DNA of 47,625 bases from Myxococcales bacterium (lineage in GTDB: Bacteria; Myxococcota_A; Polyangia; Fen-1088): the NCBI GenBank assembly GCA_003142855.1, contig PLNW01000137.1:1-47625 (forward strand). Direction: 5' to 3'. The notes beneath the pieces were generated by a model. That model ran no database searches, was not told the DNA's origin, and was given only the letters and a program-made list of their open reading frames with translations. Position 1 is the stretch's first letter. Every line of letters starts with the position of its first letter. Positions 1-7,857 of the stretch are shown here, piece after piece. A program made the translations under genes and the position numbers.

Positions 1-803
1 GCCACATCGCAGGCGCCGGCCGTGGGGCGACAGACTTCGGTGGCAGCCACGAACTTGTCGAGGGGACAAGCCGTGCTGATGCCGTCGCAGGTCTCGGAGA
101 CGTCGCACACATCAGTAGCCAACCGGCACACCGTTCCTGTGCGTGCCGGCTTGCCGTTGGAGAGGCAGGTTCCGTTGAGGATGATGGGGGCGTCGCCGTA
201 GCCCGCGTCTTGCGTGCTGGCTGCGCCAGTGCCACTCCCGCCGCCAGTGCTGGCTGCGCCCCCGGTGTTGCTTGCGCCCCCCACGCTGGCAGCGCCGCCA
301 GAGCCGGTCGTGCCGCCGGTGCTGGTCGCACCGCCGCTCCCGGCGGTCGAGCGGCCGCTGCTGGCTGTCGAGCCGCCAACGCTAGCCGCAGAGCCCCCGG
401 TGCTCGTGCCGCCGCCAATCCCGCCCGCGATGCCACCCGATCCACCGATAGGTGCATCCGACTGAACGCCAGGGGCATCCCGCATCCTGGCATCGCCAGC
501 GGCGGTGGGAGCGTCTGGCGGATTGGTGGCGGAACCACCGCTGCCGCCCGTGGCGGCAGGAGCGTCGAATGGACCTGCGGTAGTGCCACCACTGCCGCCA
601 ATGGCGATGGGAGCGTCGGGTGGACTGGCGATGTTGCCACCGCTGCCAGATGCGCCAGAGTCGGGCTCGACGGCGCCACCAGGAGCGCTCGACGGCAAGG
701 TCCGCAGTTGGCTGGCGTCGAAGGAACACGCCGCCGCCAGAGCGGCGATCAGGTAAGAACCAGGGATGGCGAAGCGTGCTGACAAGGAGTTGAGTGCTCT
801 CAT
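1..803 (-). CDS. Cys-rich, Gly/Ser-rich lipoprotein (C-terminus outside window)
   Basis: The frame is open from an ATG at 803 to the window edge, so about 267 residues are seen and the C-terminus is missing. The N-terminus (MRALNSLSARFAIPGSY...) is a signal peptide ending in a lipobox-like LAAAC, so a surface or outer-membrane lipoprotein is likely. A long low-complexity linker of GGSGG/DAP/GGAAST motifs follows. The visible end turns Cys-rich (CRLATDVCDVSETCDG...ACPLDKF), the disintegrin-like spacing often seen in secreted myxobacterial proteins. The segment after the lipobox (CSFDASQLR...) nearly copies that of the gene ending at 828, which suggests a duplicated leader-linker cassette. It lies 24 bp downstream of that gene as the fourth gene of the kinase operon. 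The function is unknown. Confidence 0.75.
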   Translation of the reverse strand, partial: MRALNSLSARFAIPGSYLIAALAAACSFDASQLRTLPSSAPGGAVEPDSGASGSGGNIASPPDAPIAIGGSGGTTAGPFDAPAATGGSGGSATNPPDAPTAAGDARMRDAPGVQSDAPIGGSGGIAGGIGGGTSTGGSAASVGGSTASSGRSTAGSGGATSTGGTTGSGGAASVGGASNTGGAASTGGGSGTGAASTQDAGYGDAPIILNGTCLSNGKPARTGTVCRLATDVCDVSETCDGISTACPLDKFVAATEVCRPTAGACDV

Positions 804-827
804 GGATGCCCTCGGCGCGGCGTCAGG

Positions 828-3263
828 CTACTGGAAAGACAGGGAGGTCACGCAGAAGTCGAACGAGCCAGCCGTGGGACGTGAGCTGGCCTGGAACTGG
901 AAGTTCGATGTGTTGGGCGGCCCGGTCAGCGCCACGCCGGAGGATGGAGACCAACACATCGTATTGAAACTGGTCCAAGGAATGGTCTGCGTCGCTGTGG
1001 TCATAATGGCACAATAGGTCGTTCCTGTGGCGCCGACGAAGTGCTTCACCTGCAGGCGCATGTCCGCATTGGTGGGAAGGCTGGTGACCGTGACCGTCAC
1101 ACCCGTTCCCGCGAGCTGAACCGGCATCTCGGTGGTGGCGGTGGTGAGCGTTGAGAGACTGAATAAGATGCCAGCTCCCCAAACCGTGTAGCCGCCGGCC
1201 GGATTCTGCGCGCCGACGGTGCCCGCTGCGCAGAGACTGTTCGGCAACATGCAGACGGAAGAAGCTATCTTGTCACTGAAGGTGAAATCGTAGCCACTAT
1301 AGGCTCCAACCGTGCAGAGGCCGCCGGGACAAGCGATACCGCCGGTGCTCTTGGGCACAGGCGTGCAGGTTGAAGTGTTTTGTGTGCCAGTTCCGTGCAC
1401 AGTCAGGGTTCCGGAGACCGTCCCATCACCAATGGTCACGGTTCCCGTCGCGTTGCCAACCAGTGTCGGTGCGAAGTGGACAGCAAGCGCGCAGGTCTTG
1501 GCAGGCGCCAGGCCGGCGGCGCAGCCATTGCCCGCGACCACGAAGCCATTGCCCGGAGCCGAAACAGTGAGCGGGCCGGTGGCCGCGCCACCGCTGTTTG
1601 TGATGGTGAAGGTTGCGTCGGCGCTGACCGCATTAATCGAGATGGAGCCGAAATCGTACGAACTCGGCGACACTGTCAGCGCGCCTGGGGGCAGGCCGAT
1701 GCCCGAAAGCTGGATAGAGCCAGGGTTTGCGCTGGGCGCAGTCACGGTGAGCATCGCGGTCAACGCACCAATCGCGGCCGGCTTGAGGGCCACGTTGACG
1801 GTGCAGGTTCCGGCTGCTGCGAGCGAGATCCCGGTGCAGGTGTCAGCGCTCATCACGAATTCTGGGTCGGTGACGGCGAGCGCGAGCGCGCCCGAGGCCG
1901 TGGTTCCAGTATTCTTCACTGTGAAGGTCTGGGCCGTGCCCGTGCTGCCGATGAGGACTGAACCGAGGTTGGCCGTGCCGGTCACCGTGAGGGTGGCGGG
2001 GCCGACCGAGACGCAGGTCAGGACGGCCGTGACCGAGGTCGCAGCGCCGCTGCTGTCCGCAATCTGCAGACTTGCGCTCTTCGTCCCCACGGTGGTCGGC
2101 TTGCACACAACCTGCAACGAGCAATTGGCAGACCCGGCCAGGGGCGTAAGGCATCCCGGGGTGGAGATCGCGAACTGGTCCGCGTTGGTGCCGGTCAGGG
2201 TCGCCGAGATCGGGCCGGTCGGCAGACCGCCCGTATTGGCAACGCCGAAGGCCACCGGATCGCTCTGGGTCGCGTTCGGGGTCTGGAAAGTGGTCGAGGG
2301 CGGGCTGAGCACCAGCTTGGCCGGGTCAAGGACCGTGGCCGTAACCACAGCCGTCTTGGTCGACCCAGCGGCGCTGCACACCACCGAGTCGGTCTTCGAA
2401 CCTGACGAGGTCGCCTTGAAGGTGAAGCCGACCGTGCAGGAAGCGTTGGCAGCCAGAGCGGCCGGGCAGACCCTGGCGGGGTCAGCCGTCAGATCCACGC
2501 CGTTCACCGTGCAGAAGAGGTTGGTGACAGAAAACGTGGCCGTGACGGTGACCGCCCCAGAGACGGAGGTGTTCGTCGCCACCTTGTCGCCCAGGTTGAC
2601 ACCGACCATGTTGAAACTGCCCTGGGCCACGCCACTGCCGCTCAGGCTGACCGCCAGTGTGCTGGAAATCGACAAGGCTCCGCTCGCCGGCCCGGTCGCC
2701 GTCGGAGTGAAGACGACCCAGATGGCACAACTGCCTGCCGCCGGGACGGAGCCACAGGTCTGCGCGATGCTGAACGCGCCCGACCCAGTGATGCTCGGAA
2801 CGATTGCGACCGGCTTGGACCCTGAGTTGGTCACGGTGACGATCTGTGTGGCGCTGGTCGCGCCGACGTCAACACTCCCGAAGGTCAGAGTAACCTTGTC
2901 AATCGACAGTACGCCCAAGGGTGTGCCAGCGTCTGCGGCGCCTGTGCTCCCGCCGCTGGAACCGACGGTGCCTCCTGTGGGGCTGGTCGTAGTGCCACCG
3001 GCGCCGCCGATTCCGCCTGCACCATTGGTTCCGCCTGCGCCCGCAACTCCGCCCGTTGCAGCGGAACCACCGTTACCGCCCGTGACGGCTGGAGCGTCGG
3101 GCGCGCCGGTAGTGTTGCCGCCGCTGCCAGCCGCGCCAGCGTCGCGCACGGCGAGCGGCTCGACGGATCCGTCCGCAAGAGCCCGCAGTTGGCTGGCGTC
3201 GAAGGAGCAGCCCCCAGCCAGCACGGCGATCACGCAGACACAAGGCGATGAAAGCACCTTCAC
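828..3263 (-). CDS. Lipoprotein with tandem ASH/choice-of-anchor-D Ig-like repeats
   Basis: About 811 residues. I chose the GTG at 3263 because it lies 2 bp after the stop of the preceding gene and begins a signal peptide (KVLSSPCVCVIAVLAGGC) with a lipoprotein-like Cys; the frame stays open upstream to 3590. After a Gly/Thr-rich linker come four or five Ig-like blocks of roughly 100 residues. Typical pieces are LTFGSVDVGATS...VTVTNSGS, LTVTGTANLGSVLIGSTG and LTVSPSSYDFGSISINA. These match the ASPM/SPD-2/Hydin (choice-of-anchor D) pattern of extracellular bacterial proteins. The last ~150 residues form a separate Cys-containing domain (CPGGLCTVGAYSGYDFTFSDKI...) that could be a jelly-roll or binding domain. 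It is third in the kinase operon and shares its leader with the next gene. A role in adhesion or cell-surface scaffolding is inference. Confidence 0.82.
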   Translation of the reverse strand: MKVLSSPCVCVIAVLAGGCSFDASQLRALADGSVEPLAVRDAGAAGSGGNTTGAPDAPAVTGGNGGSAATGGVAGAGGTNGAGGIGGAGGTTTSPTGGTVGSSGGSTGAADAGTPLGVLSIDKVTLTFGSVDVGATSATQIVTVTNSGSKPVAIVPSITGSGAFSIAQTCGSVPAAGSCAIWVVFTPTATGPASGALSISSTLAVSLSGSGVAQGSFNMVGVNLGDKVATNTSVSGAVTVTATFSVTNLFCTVNGVDLTADPARVCPAALAANASCTVGFTFKATSSGSKTDSVVCSAAGSTKTAVVTATVLDPAKLVLSPPSTTFQTPNATQSDPVAFGVANTGGLPTGPISATLTGTNADQFAISTPGCLTPLAGSANCSLQVVCKPTTVGTKSASLQIADSSGAATSVTAVLTCVSVGPATLTVTGTANLGSVLIGSTGTAQTFTVKNTGTTASGALALAVTDPEFVMSADTCTGISLAAAGTCTVNVALKPAAIGALTAMLTVTAPSANPGSIQLSGIGLPPGALTVSPSSYDFGSISINAVSADATFTITNSGGAATGPLTVSAPGNGFVVAGNGCAAGLAPAKTCALAVHFAPTLVGNATGTVTIGDGTVSGTLTVHGTGTQNTSTCTPVPKSTGGIACPGGLCTVGAYSGYDFTFSDKIASSVCMLPNSLCAAGTVGAQNPAGGYTVWGAGILFSLSTLTTATTEMPVQLAGTGVTVTVTSLPTNADMRLQVKHFVGATGTTYCAIMTTATQTIPWTSFNTMCWSPSSGVALTGPPNTSNFQFQASSRPTAGSFDFCVTSLSFQ

Positions 3264-3265
3264 GG

Positions 3266-4234
3266 TCAGTACCTCACGCTTGCCACAAAGCCAGTCGCGC
3301 CACCCGCCATCGGCGCTGCGCTCACCGGTTTCCCTTCGAAGTAGAACAGCACGCCGGCGGTTACAGCGGCGGCGGCGGTCAATCCCCATAAGACGTTGGC
3401 CGTGGTCTGGCGCGAACTGACCGAGTCGATGTCGCTCTGGGGACAACCAGGGCGGAGCAAATTGCCCGCGCCGCAGGAACTCTTCAGGCTGTCGAACTTC
3501 TCCTGCATCAAGACCCCGGCTGTGATCGCGCCTGCCGCCAGCAGCACCGTCGAGCCGGTTGCCACCCATGTCCATTTTCTGCCCAGCCACCAGCCCTGGC
3601 TGGCGTCGCCGGTCGGTGGCGCAGCCTGTACGTCGAAAGCCGGCGCAGGCTTGGGTGCCGGGGCGGGCAAGGCGCCCGCGAGAGGAAGCAGCCGCATAGT
3701 CACGGTGCCTGCCGAACCCGCCTGAACCTCCACATTCTCAATCGCGGGGGCCATGTTTGCGTGGCTGGCCGTGACCTGGTGTCGGCCGGGCGTGGCCCAG
3801 ATCAGCTCAGGCAGCGGTGTCAGGCCCACGGGTTTGCCGTCAACGCTCACCTCTGCGCCCGGCGTTTCACAGTCGATGCGAATCTTTCCCAGCTTCTTCC
3901 GCAACTCAATTACCGACTTGTTCGCATCCGCAATCGTCTCGGGAGACGCATCGGTGGCCTCTGCCAAGAAGCGCTGGAACGCTTCTATCGCCTCAACCGG
4001 CCGGCTGAGATCACGGTTGGCTTGACCGATGTTGAACATCAGCTTGGGCGATGGGTAGGCGGCGTAGGCGGCGTTGAACTTCTCCAGCGCGCCGCCGACA
4101 TCGCCCTGCTGGTAGAGTTTTGTGCCCTGGCCCAGCAGCTCCTGAGCCTGGGCTTTGGCCTGCGGGTCGGCGGTCAGCGGCGAGGCTTGCGCGAGAATCG
4201 CGAGCAGGATGAAAGAGGTCGTACACATGGTCAT
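3266..4234 (-). CDS. TPR and PEGA-domain membrane protein
   Basis: 322 residues. The signal peptide (MTMCTTSFILLAILAQASPLTA) is followed by TPR-like helices (AQELLGQGTKLYQQGDVGGALEKF and the ANRDLSRPVEAIEAFQRFL segment, about residues 25-105). A PEGA domain follows at about 115-185 (ETPGAEVSVDGKPVGLTPLPELI, GRHQVTASHANM). There are two hydrophobic segments near the C-terminus (WVATGSTVLLAAGAITAGVLM and LWGLTAAAAVTAGVLFYF). Its ATG overlaps the kinase stop codon by 4 bp (ATGA), so the two are probably translationally coupled. TPR/PEGA proteins next to Hanks kinases are common in Myxococcota. A periplasmic sensing or scaffold role for the kinase is inferred from context only. Confidence 0.85.
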   Translation of the reverse strand: MTMCTTSFILLAILAQASPLTADPQAKAQAQELLGQGTKLYQQGDVGGALEKFNAAYAAYPSPKLMFNIGQANRDLSRPVEAIEAFQRFLAEATDASPETIADANKSVIELRKKLGKIRIDCETPGAEVSVDGKPVGLTPLPELIWATPGRHQVTASHANMAPAIENVEVQAGSAGTVTMRLLPLAGALPAPAPKPAPAFDVQAAPPTGDASQGWWLGRKWTWVATGSTVLLAAGAITAGVLMQEKFDSLKSSCGAGNLLRPGCPQSDIDSVSSRQTTANVLWGLTAAAAVTAGVLFYFEGKPVSAAPMAGGATGFVASVRY

Positions 4235-5727
4235 AGCTCCTCGATCAGGTGGCGATTGGGGCGTTGGGGTTTCCGGGCGGGAGCCGGCTCAGCCGCGGGC
4301 GGCGAAACAGGCTCCCTTGTTTTCTGTGCCCCAGGCGGAACGCCGGGGTCTTCTGCGAACGGATCATGCCATTGCTTGGCGCGGGGACTGGAGCCCGGTT
4401 CGCCGGTCGGGGCCAAGGCAGGTTGCGGCCGCCTGGCAGCAGGAGGCTTGGGCAAACCTCCCCGCGCGGGTGGCATGGGCGCAGGTTCCGACGTTGCGGC
4501 CACGGGTGGCGGAGGTGCTGGGACGGGCAGCGGCGTGACTGTCGGTACGGGCGCTGGCTTGGCGGAAGTTGTGGGTGACTTGGTTGGTGCTGGCTTTGGG
4601 GCGGAGCCCGAACGCCACAACAGGAACGCCCCGAGCAGCAGCAGCACGCCGATCGCCGCAACCATGGCATGAATCGGCTTGATCCGATTCCGCGGCAGCA
4701 CCTCAATCGCATCGTCGTCTGGCTTGCGCGCGTTCCGCGGCATTCGCGCAACAGCGGACTGCGGCGCGGGTGTTGGCGCAACCGGCGTTGTGCCGTACCC
4801 GACGGTTGCCCCGGTCGTCGGCACCAGCGCCACCGGCGTCGGTGTGGCATCGGCGGCCCGGCCAAATGTGGCGGCTTCCAAGGCGCGGGAAAACTCCCGC
4901 ATCGACGCGAACCGCTCCGTCGGCCGTTTGCTCAATGCTTGTCGCAACACCGACTCGACAGCCGGCGGCAGGCCCGGCACCCGTGGCGCCAGGGGATGCG
5001 GGTCGAGGTTGATGATTTGGTACAGCAGCGCGGCCACCTCATCAGCCACGAATGGCCCGCGACCGAGCAACATTTCCCAAGTTATGCAGGCCAGAGCCCA
5101 CTGGTCCGTGCGCTGATCGATTTCTTCGAGCATGCCTGTAGCTTGCTCGGGCGACATGTAGTTCGGCGTGCCCATGACGGCCGATGCGCTGGTCAGTTGC
5201 GTGCGCGCCGCCTTCATCTTGGAAATGCCGAAGTCGAGCACTTTCACGAAATCGGGCTCGCCCGGAACTTGCAGCAGAAACACGTTCCCGGGCTTGAGAT
5301 CGCGGTGAACGACACCTTGGTCGTGGGCGGCATTGAGCGCCGAGGCGACCTGCCTGACCACGTGGACAACGGCCTCGATCTGCATGCGACCCACGCGACG
5401 CAGGCGGTGGTCGAGATCCTCACCCTCCAGATATTCCATCACCAGGTAGGGCTCGCCAGATTCGGCCTGGCCGAAATCGATGACGTTCACCAGGTGGGGG
5501 TGGCCAAGGTGTGACGTGATCTCGGCCTCGCGATGGAAGCGCGCCAGCGCTTCGCGATTGGCGGCCAGATCGCGCGCCATCAGCTTGATGGCCACGCGCT
5601 TGTTGAGCCGAAGCTGCACCGCCTCGTACACCGCGCCCATGCCGCCTTCGCCGATGAGGCGCGTGATGCGATACGCGCCTTCGAGCACGCTGCCGACTAG
5701 CGCGTCCATGGAAGGCTCAGCCGGCAC
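4231..5727 (-). CDS. Membrane Ser/Thr protein kinase (Hanks/PknB type)
   Basis: 498 residues. The kinase domain spans about residues 18-280: Gly loop GEGGMGAVYEA (26-36), VAIK with Lys48, HRDLKPGN (141-148), DFG (165-167) and the activation segment GTPNYMSPEQ. All catalytic residues are present. A Pro/Ala-rich linker, one transmembrane segment (about 352-371, MVAAIGVLLLLGAFLLW) and a Pro-rich tail follow, so the kinase faces the cytoplasm and the tail the periplasm. The start is the GTG at 5727, preceded by GGAG at a suitable distance; an in-frame ATG at 5709 is the alternative. It is the first gene of a four-gene operon (kinase, TPR/PEGA, two lipoproteins). The tail has no recognisable sensor domain, so the signal is unknown. 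Confidence 0.93.
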   Translation of the reverse strand: MPAEPSMDALVGSVLEGAYRITRLIGEGGMGAVYEAVQLRLNKRVAIKLMARDLAANREALARFHREAEITSHLGHPHLVNVIDFGQAESGEPYLVMEYLEGEDLDHRLRRVGRMQIEAVVHVVRQVASALNAAHDQGVVHRDLKPGNVFLLQVPGEPDFVKVLDFGISKMKAARTQLTSASAVMGTPNYMSPEQATGMLEEIDQRTDQWALACITWEMLLGRGPFVADEVAALLYQIINLDPHPLAPRVPGLPPAVESVLRQALSKRPTERFASMREFSRALEAATFGRAADATPTPVALVPTTGATVGYGTTPVAPTPAPQSAVARMPRNARKPDDDAIEVLPRNRIKPIHAMVAAIGVLLLLGAFLLWRSGSAPKPAPTKSPTTSAKPAPVPTVTPLPVPAPPPPVAATSEPAPMPPARGGLPKPPAARRPQPALAPTGEPGSSPRAKQWHDPFAEDPGVPPGAQKTREPVSPPAAEPAPARKPQRPNRHLIEEL

Positions 5728-5746
5728 GACGGATTTCTCCTACCAC

Positions 5747-5767
5747 GCGAACCCACGAGGGGTTCGC
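5747..5767 (-). promoter_or_regulatory. Perfect hairpin in the leader of the kinase operon
   Basis: GCGAACCC and GGGTTCGC (8 bp arms, perfect) are separated by the 5 bp ACGAG, 20 bp upstream of the GTG start at 5727 and just ahead of the GGAG ribosome-binding site. No T-run follows, so it is not an obvious terminator. It could be a protein-binding site or a structured leader. The rest of 5728-5906 holds a weak minus-strand promoter candidate (TTGAGA, then TACACT near 5800-5818) and no gene. Confidence 0.4.
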
Positions 5768-5906
5768 ATGGCCGCCAGGTTGAGTTCCAGTGTAGTCACG
5801 CGCACCAGCTTGTTCTCAATAGTCCTACGACGTCAGAGCCACACAGCAGACACTGGTAGCGTAGACCCCAGCCCAACTCGCGTCAAACGGAGGTTCGTCT
5901 GCTGCG

Positions 5907-6173
5907 CTACCCAGCACGCCGTCGTCGGCGAAGTAGTCGGCTGCGAACGGCCTCCAGGGAGCGCCTGGGCCGCGGCGACTTGCGTCGTCTTTCGATCTCC
6001 TCCCAGAACGTACGCGAATGTTCGAGCAAGACCGTTTCCAGATCATTCCCCTCCACCCCCTGCAGAACGGCGACCGGTTTGCCCTGCCTTGCAAGGCAGA
6101 CCGGCTCGTTCTGCGCTTCCTCGATGAGTGATGCCAGCGTTGCTCTGGCTTCACGAATATTCACGACTTTCAT
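5907..6173 (-). CDS. Phd/YefM-family antitoxin
   Basis: 88 residues. The N-terminus MKVVNIREARATLASLIEEA is the Phd/YefM DNA-binding fold, followed by the typical strand PVCLARQGKPVAVLQGV. The C-terminus (ERRRKSPRPRRSLEAVRSRLLRRRRRAG) is very Arg-rich and would be the toxin-binding or nucleic-acid-contacting tail. The ATG overlaps the stop of the upstream RelE-like toxin gene by 4 bp, so the pair is co-translated in toxin-first order, the reverse of the usual arrangement for this family. It is predicted to neutralise the toxin and repress the shared promoter. Confidence 0.8.
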   Translation of the reverse strand: MKVVNIREARATLASLIEEAQNEPVCLARQGKPVAVLQGVEGNDLETVLLEHSRTFWEEIERRRKSPRPRRSLEAVRSRLLRRRRRAG

Positions 6174-6463
6174 GTCAAAGACTCCTCTGTTGTGCGTCTG
6201 CCCTTCCTGACGATGCGGATCACGATCACCCCGTTGCCCTCCACGTCATAGAAGACCCGATACTCGCCCACGCGCAGTTCCCATGTGATTCCGACCTTTG
6301 TGGGCAAGCCAATGGGATACACGGGCCTACGCTGTCGACTGATCCGCATCGGTTCGTGTCGGAGAGATGCTTCGATGGCGTCGAGGATTCTCTCGGCGTC
6401 GTAGGGACGCAGGGCTTCAATTTCCTCCACAGCTTCGTCGGCGAATTCGATCCGGTGGCGCAC
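6170..6463 (-). CDS. RelE/ParE-family toxin
   Basis: 97 residues from a GTG at 6463; no later in-frame Met is available. MRHRIEFADEAVEEIEALRPYDAERILDAIEASL is the helical N-half of the RelE/ParE fold. The strand segment TWELRVGEYRVFYDVEGNGVIVIRIVRKGRRT matches the conserved core and basic C-terminus of the family. RelE members cut ribosome-bound mRNA and ParE members poison gyrase; the sequence alone does not decide between them. The gene is first in the module and is followed by its antitoxin with a 4 bp overlap. A palindromic site lies directly upstream. Confidence 0.8.
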   Translation of the reverse strand: MRHRIEFADEAVEEIEALRPYDAERILDAIEASLRHEPMRISRQRRPVYPIGLPTKVGITWELRVGEYRVFYDVEGNGVIVIRIVRKGRRTTEESLT

Positions 6464-6465
6464 TC

Positions 6466-6485
6466 GTGTATACTATTGTGTACAC
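6466..6485. promoter_or_regulatory. Imperfect palindromic operator of the RelE/Phd module
   Basis: GTGTATAC and GTGTACAC (7 of 8 positions match as an inverted repeat) flank TATT, beginning 3 bp upstream of the toxin's GTG. On the minus strand the site contains -10-like hexamers (TAGTAT), and a TTGACC lies further upstream. An antitoxin bound here would block the promoter, the usual autoregulation of such modules. Binding is inferred. Confidence 0.5.
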
Positions 6486-6524
6486 ATACGGGTTTGCGGT
6501 CAAGGGACCGTGAAAAAATGCGAG

Positions 6525-6992
6525 CTACCGGGCCGGAGCCAACCGGGCTGGAACGACCTCGAACGCCCCCATGGCCAATGCGGCGGCGTGCAGAAGGCGG
6601 TCATACGTGACCAGGGCGCGATCGTCAGCAAGGGCGGCTGCGGCCAGGTGCAGGCTGTCCGCCGCGCGCAGGGGCGCGTGACGTCCGAGGGTCAGGAGCA
6701 AGCGCTCTGCCTCGCGGTGGGTGGCTGAAGTCAGGTCGAGCAACCGATACTCGCCCGCGCGCACGTCGCGGAGAAGCTGCTGATAGATGCGGCGGCCGGC
6801 GGCAGCGTCGACCTGCCCTTCACGCATGCGGCGAGCGAGCGCCGCGGTCAGCTCGGTCAACGCCAGTTCCGAGATCAGAAGGTCGCGCCGCCCGGTCAAG
6901 GCCGCGTCGAGTGCGTCGCTGTCTGGCTCCTGGACGTAGATCTTGGCAAGCGCGCTGGTGTCCAGATACAGCGGGCTAGCTTCGATCTGCAC
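6525..6992 (-). CDS. VapC-type PIN-domain toxin
   Basis: 155 residues from a GTG at 6992. It is a PIN-domain ribonuclease with the acidic residues in the expected places: Asp11 (LYLDTSALAK), Glu47 (LALTELTAAL), Asp112 (LRAADSLHLA) and Asp131 (LVTYDRLL). Family members cleave tRNA or rRNA using Mg2+ or Mn2+. The start overlaps the 3' end of the Phd-like antitoxin gene by 17 bp, which fixes the pairing. All catalytic positions are intact, so the toxin is probably functional. Confidence 0.88.
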   Translation of the reverse strand: MQIEASPLYLDTSALAKIYVQEPDSDALDAALTGRRDLLISELALTELTAALARRMREGQVDAAAGRRIYQQLLRDVRAGEYRLLDLTSATHREAERLLLTLGRHAPLRAADSLHLAAAALADDRALVTYDRLLHAAALAMGAFEVVPARLAPAR

Positions 6993-7212
6993 GGTCTTCC
7001 GCTATTGCAAGCGACAGGGGGGCCACGTTTTGGCCGGCGGCCGCCCGAAAGCGTCTGTGGCTGCGGAAGGCGCTGGGCGCTTCGTCGCGCAAGGGCACCA
7101 GCCGGGCCACCGGCCGGCCATGCTCGGTCAGCACGATTTCCCTGCCCTTGCGCACCTCCGCTACCAGCGATGACAGCCCCTGGCGCGCTTCGCGAATGCC
7201 CGCAGTCTTCAT
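6976..7212 (-). CDS. Phd/VapB-like antitoxin of the VapC module
   Basis: 78 residues. MKTAGIREARQGLSSLVAEV followed by EIVLTEHGRPVARLVPL is the Phd/YefM fold that dimerises and binds DNA. The C-terminal tail (PSAFRSHRRFRAAAGQNVAPLSLAIAEDRADRS) should bind VapC. It lies upstream of and overlaps vapC by 17 bp. The start codon sits 8 bp from a perfect palindrome (7221-7244) that is very probably its own operator. Confidence 0.85.
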   Translation of the reverse strand: MKTAGIREARQGLSSLVAEVRKGREIVLTEHGRPVARLVPLRDEAPSAFRSHRRFRAAAGQNVAPLSLAIAEDRADRS

Positions 7213-7220
7213 GACGTCTC

Positions 7221-7244
7221 AATTGTGCTACAGGTAGCACAATT
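7221..7244. promoter_or_regulatory. Perfect palindromic operator of the Phd/VapC module
   Basis: Two perfectly complementary 11 bp arms, AATTGTGCTAC and GTAGCACAATT, are separated by AG, immediately upstream of the antitoxin start at 7212. A palindrome this long directly before a Phd-type gene is the expected autoregulatory operator. The rest of 7245-7290 shows nothing else. Confidence 0.7.
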
Positions 7245-7290
7245 GGGCAAGGGATCTTGGTGCAGCGGGTCGAGAAGGGCGCAAGGCCCG

Positions 7291-7521
7291 TCACAGCAGG
7301 GCGCGCAGTTCGTCCACGTCCAGCCGCACCGCCTTCAGGATGGATCGCAGCGTACCAAGAGGAAGCGTCTGGCCCTTGTGGACCGGAACCACCGCGACCC
7401 GTGTGGGATCATCCCGGTGAACCACCATGACGTGGCTGCCCTTGCCGTGGACTTCGACGAACCCGGCACGGCCAAGAGCGCGCACCAGGCGCGCACCACC
7501 GACCTGGGGATAGTGGCTCAC
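7291..7521 (-). CDS. hicA: HicA-family mRNA interferase toxin
   Basis: 76 residues. The double-stranded-RNA-binding-like HicA fold is recognisable: LVRALGRAGFVEVHGKGSHVMVVHRDD, with the conserved G-x-H of the active site, then RVAVVPVHKGQTLPLGTLRSILKAV. HicA toxins cut mRNA independently of translation. The ATG overlaps the hicB stop by 4 bp. Order hicB-hicA is opposite to the classical E. coli order but common elsewhere. Confidence 0.87.
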   Translation of the reverse strand: MSHYPQVGGARLVRALGRAGFVEVHGKGSHVMVVHRDDPTRVAVVPVHKGQTLPLGTLRSILKAVRLDVDELRALL

Positions 7522-7742
7522 GCGGCTTTGACCCTAATGGTCGGGAACGAAGCCCGCGGCTTTGGGATGGGACGTTTCAACTTGAGCAGCCCCTCCAGAT
7601 AGCAGGCGATGGCCTCGCGTGTGTTTGCCGCAGCCTCGCGGCGCGTTTGCCCCATTGACGTGCAGCCCGGCAGATCCGGCACGTAGGCCGAATACCGGCC
7701 GTCATCCTCGCGCTCGATCACCACTGTGTAGTTCGCCGTCAT
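7518..7742 (-). CDS. hicB: HicB-family antitoxin
   Basis: 74 residues from the ATG at 7742. It has a partial RNase-H-like fold: MTANYTVVIEREDDGRYSAYVPDLPGCTSMGQTRREAAANTREAIACYLEGL, the standard HicB core. The tail KLKRPIPKPRASFPTIRVKAA lacks the HTH or ribbon-helix-helix domain of longer HicB proteins, so any DNA binding must involve another surface. The frame continues upstream to 7859 but that part does not look like HicB. It is divergent from dnaX, with 115 bp between them, in which I see no RNA gene. Confidence 0.87.
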   Translation of the reverse strand: MTANYTVVIEREDDGRYSAYVPDLPGCTSMGQTRREAAANTREAIACYLEGLLKLKRPIPKPRASFPTIRVKAA

Positions 7743-7857
7743 GACCACCCTACGATAGCACGCCACCGTGGTGGCTGTACCGCGTACGACGCACCTTGGG
7801 CCTGGCGGGTTCGATTCGCCTGTTGACTGTCGCGGGTTGTGTTCAGAATATGCGTGC

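Noticed and set aside
1312..3420. Long plus-strand open frame of 702 codons across the ASH lipoprotein gene.
   Set aside because: It is the antisense shadow of a GC-rich gene; its composition (Val/Ala/Pro-rich) and the clear signal peptide and Ig-like repeats on the minus strand favour the latter.
7743..7857. A GGCGGGTTCGATTCGCC segment upstream of dnaX looks like a tRNA T-arm.
   Set aside because: No matching acceptor, D-arm or anticodon arm surrounds it, and the 4S-type SRP RNA often found before dnaX is also absent.
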